Below, one piece after another: positions 52,768-54,125 of a DNA stretch of 54,125 nt. A program made the translations under genes and the position numbers. The DNA lies in the NCBI GenBank assembly GCA_010672965.1, contig JAAHFN010000045.1, forward strand, positions 1 to 54,125. Direction: 5' to 3'. This DNA is from Oscillatoria sp. SIO1A7. GTDB lineage: Bacteria; Cyanobacteriota; Cyanobacteriia; Cyanobacteriales; Laspinemataceae. Below the pieces are notes generated by a model that saw only the letters and a program-made list of their open reading frames with translations, did no database searches and was not told where the DNA came from. Numbering within the stretch: position 1 is the stretch's first letter; the number at the start of each line of letters is the position of its first letter.

Positions 52768-52921
52768 TATAGCGGTTCTCAAATTGATGTAAGGTGCCTG
52801 GGGGATGCAATATCCCAATATGAGGGTTGCCGTTAGGAGCCCCGAGATTGTCTCAGGGATGCTGTCGCCCCTACGTTTCTAGGGTCCGATCGTTTATTAC
52901 ACTTATTTGAGAAACGCTATA
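52768..52921. mobile_element. A-family MITE-like element
   Basis: Ends TATAGCGGTTCTCAAATTG and TTTGAGAAACGCTATA, 154 bp, in the orientation of the 6.6-kb and 23.1-kb copies. Inner arms are GGGGGATGCAATATCCC and CAGGGATGCTGTCGCCCC. Confidence 0.8.
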
Positions 52922-53051
52922 ATGCTTATATTTATATCAAATCCGGTTAAACAATTACAGTATTTGTAGGGGTTCCCTGCCCGCCCCCGGGAGCGCCTGA
53001 TACCGTAGGGGCAATCCCTCCGTGGTTGCCCCTACGGTATTTATTTGATAT

Positions 53052-53162
53052 CGCCAAAGAACAACTCCAGTTGGGACTTTTCCGCCCAACGCTTTTGGGC
53101 TGTACGATCTCCCAGGCAATGTCTGGGAATGGTGTCAGGATACTTGGGGACTTGCAAGTTAA
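53052..53162 (+). pseudogene. remnant of a formylglycine-generating-enzyme (FGE-sulfatase/SUMF1) domain gene
   Basis: The + frame encodes [20 protein letters not shown], then [12 protein letters not shown], and reaches a stop at 53160. [18 protein letters not shown] is the hallmark of SUMF1/FGE-sulfatase domains. The upstream part is replaced by a D-family element and the downstream part is not recognisable, so only this short central motif remains. Confidence 0.75.
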
Positions 53163-53299
53163 TAATGTACCGGCTATGCCCTCCTTGGGCAGGCTTTCGC
53201 CTACGACAGGCTTTCGCCCGAACGGTGGCGGTCAAAGAACGTTCTTGGACTGGTACTAAATTTGCAGTCGCTTGTCCCTTGGCATGACAATTACCTCCT

Positions 53300-53455
53300 T
53301 TATTTTGAGAACTTGTCGCGATCTTTAAGGAGCTTGCGAATGTTTTTGCCTCCTACAGTTTCTGCTTTAAGAGCCTCCTCCACAGACGCTCCACAGATGG
53401 AGTTCTTGCCTCTGCTGGCAGAAATAGAATAATGCGGCCCATTAAAAAATGGCAA
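53300..53455 (-). CDS. possible small protein (51 aa), unknown
   Basis: A TTG-initiated frame whose C-terminal part reads like real coding sequence (CGASVEEALKAETVGGKNIR, then KLLKDRDKFSK). A strong AGGAGG with an ATG (MPRDKRLQI then stop) follows its stop codon within 20 bp, as if a second gene of a small operon had been broken there. No family is recognised. It may be a remnant of a two-gene module. Confidence 0.3.
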   Translation of the reverse strand: MPFFNGPHYSISASRGKNSICGASVEEALKAETVGGKNIRKLLKDRDKFSK

Positions 53456-54125
53456 TATATTCCGGATCTAGTAGTCGATTGAGGATAAATTGATTAGATT
53501 GATTAGTTTCCTCTTTATAAAAGGAACAAGCAAGGATTACTTTCAATCATCAAAACTACCTTGACAATTACTAGGGAGCAGGGCGGGTCTTACAAGGGTA
53601 TGTTTTTTAGATTTGATGTTTTCTAGGCGAATCGACGGCGTAGGGGCGACAGCATTCCAGAGACAACTTATTTTTTAAAAAAATCCTTTATCCTGGAATG
53701 CTTCGCCCCAGAAAGCCATGAAACCCACCGACAAGATCGAACAAGAGGAGTAACGCTCTAGTGCCGCTGCGCACGAGATTCAAAATTCTTTCATTCAAAA
53801 TTCAAAATGCTTTTGGAGCCAGGCTCCCGGCCACAATTCTCGCGCTCGCTTATTACTTCTGCCGCGCTGCACTAGGTTTAGGGTGTAGAAATATAGCGGT
53901 TCTCAAATTGATGTCAGGTGTCTGGGGGATGCAATATTCCAATATGAGAATCCTCGTTTTCTAGCACTACGCAAATAAGGAACGGACATTTATAAATGCT
54001 CGTTCCTTAGTCAGAGGCTACTTTTTACTTTTTATATTAAATCCGGTTAAACAGTCACAGTTTGTAGGGGTTCCCCGTGCCCGCCCCGGTTGGTCTGGGG
54101 CGGCCGGGGCGGGCACGGGGAACCC

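Larger units (their letters stand above)
52677..54125. repeat. terminal plain of MITEs, heptamers and gene remnants
   Basis: GTCAGC heptamers (52687-52720), A-family element (52768-52921), D-family element (52930-53050), FGE remnant (53052-53162), a possible small gene (53300-53455), an E-family-like end (53548-53577, ACTACCTTGACAATTACTAG), the ~90-bp unit shared with 42752 (53788-53875), an A-family fragment (53892-53960), a B-family fragment (53962-54021) and a D-family left end cut by the window end (54033-54125). Confidence 0.7.

Overview
The window looks like chromosomal DNA of a filamentous, Oscillatoriales-type cyanobacterium. The evidence is a run of photosynthesis genes (ndhC-ndhK-ndhJ; rubA-ycf48-psbE-psbF-psbL-psbJ), cyanobacterial families (PatD, XisI, an Npun_F0494-like protein, a pheophorbide a oxygenase-like Rieske protein), frequent GCGATCGC (HIP1) octamers, and dense short-repeat and MITE-like elements. 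The genus is inference; there is no rRNA, tRNA or CRISPR array that I can see.

Layout. 1-7.4 kb: GTGTGGG-type repeats, uppP (-), thyX interrupted by an intein (+), dcd (-), a candidate ncRNA with its own promoter and terminator (+), an OmpA/substrate-binding fusion (-) and a small cyanobacterial protein (+). 7.7-13.2 kb: cobQ and a large zinc metalloprotease (+). 13.2-21.2 kb: a repeat-rich plain, a 1168-residue low-complexity protein (-), orphan xisI with an xisH remnant, a duplicated copy of the 5' end of the large gene, and a Tat-type lipoprotein. 21.6-24.7 kb: Rieske oxygenase (-) and Rpn-type nuclease (+). 24.7-29.7 kb: ndhCKJ (-) divergent from rubA-ycf48-psbEFLJ (+). 29.8-35.1 kb: peptide-type ABC permease and binding protein, cysH and a response regulator (all -). 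35.6-46.9 kb: VWA protein, small hypothetical protein, EndoU-like secreted protein, CDP-alcohol phosphatidyltransferase, lipoprotein, Rel/SpoT, patD, zinc-ribbon protein, RNase PH, adenylate kinase and a CobO-like protein. 47.3-54.1 kb: a decayed YfbK-type VWA pseudogene, two tandem lipoxygenase paralogues and a terminal plain of MITEs with gene remnants.

Functional links. Dcd (dCTP to dUTP) and ThyX (dUMP to dTMP) sit convergently and act in the same dTTP route. NdhC/K/J form part of the NDH-1 peripheral and membrane arms. RubA, Ycf48 and PsbE/F/L/J form the known photosystem II assembly cluster. The two lipoxygenases share their catalytic region but differ in the N-terminal part and in the last residue.

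The most unusual content is non-coding. At least five families of short inverted-repeat elements are present. One has an occupied site that can be compared with a repeat copy lacking the element in the same window. There are also tandem arrays of GGTCAGC/GGGCATT heptamers that build hairpins with T-runs on both strands, and perfect 32-bp palindromes. Several genes start or end exactly at such elements, so start codons were chosen to exclude repeat-derived N-terminal extensions.
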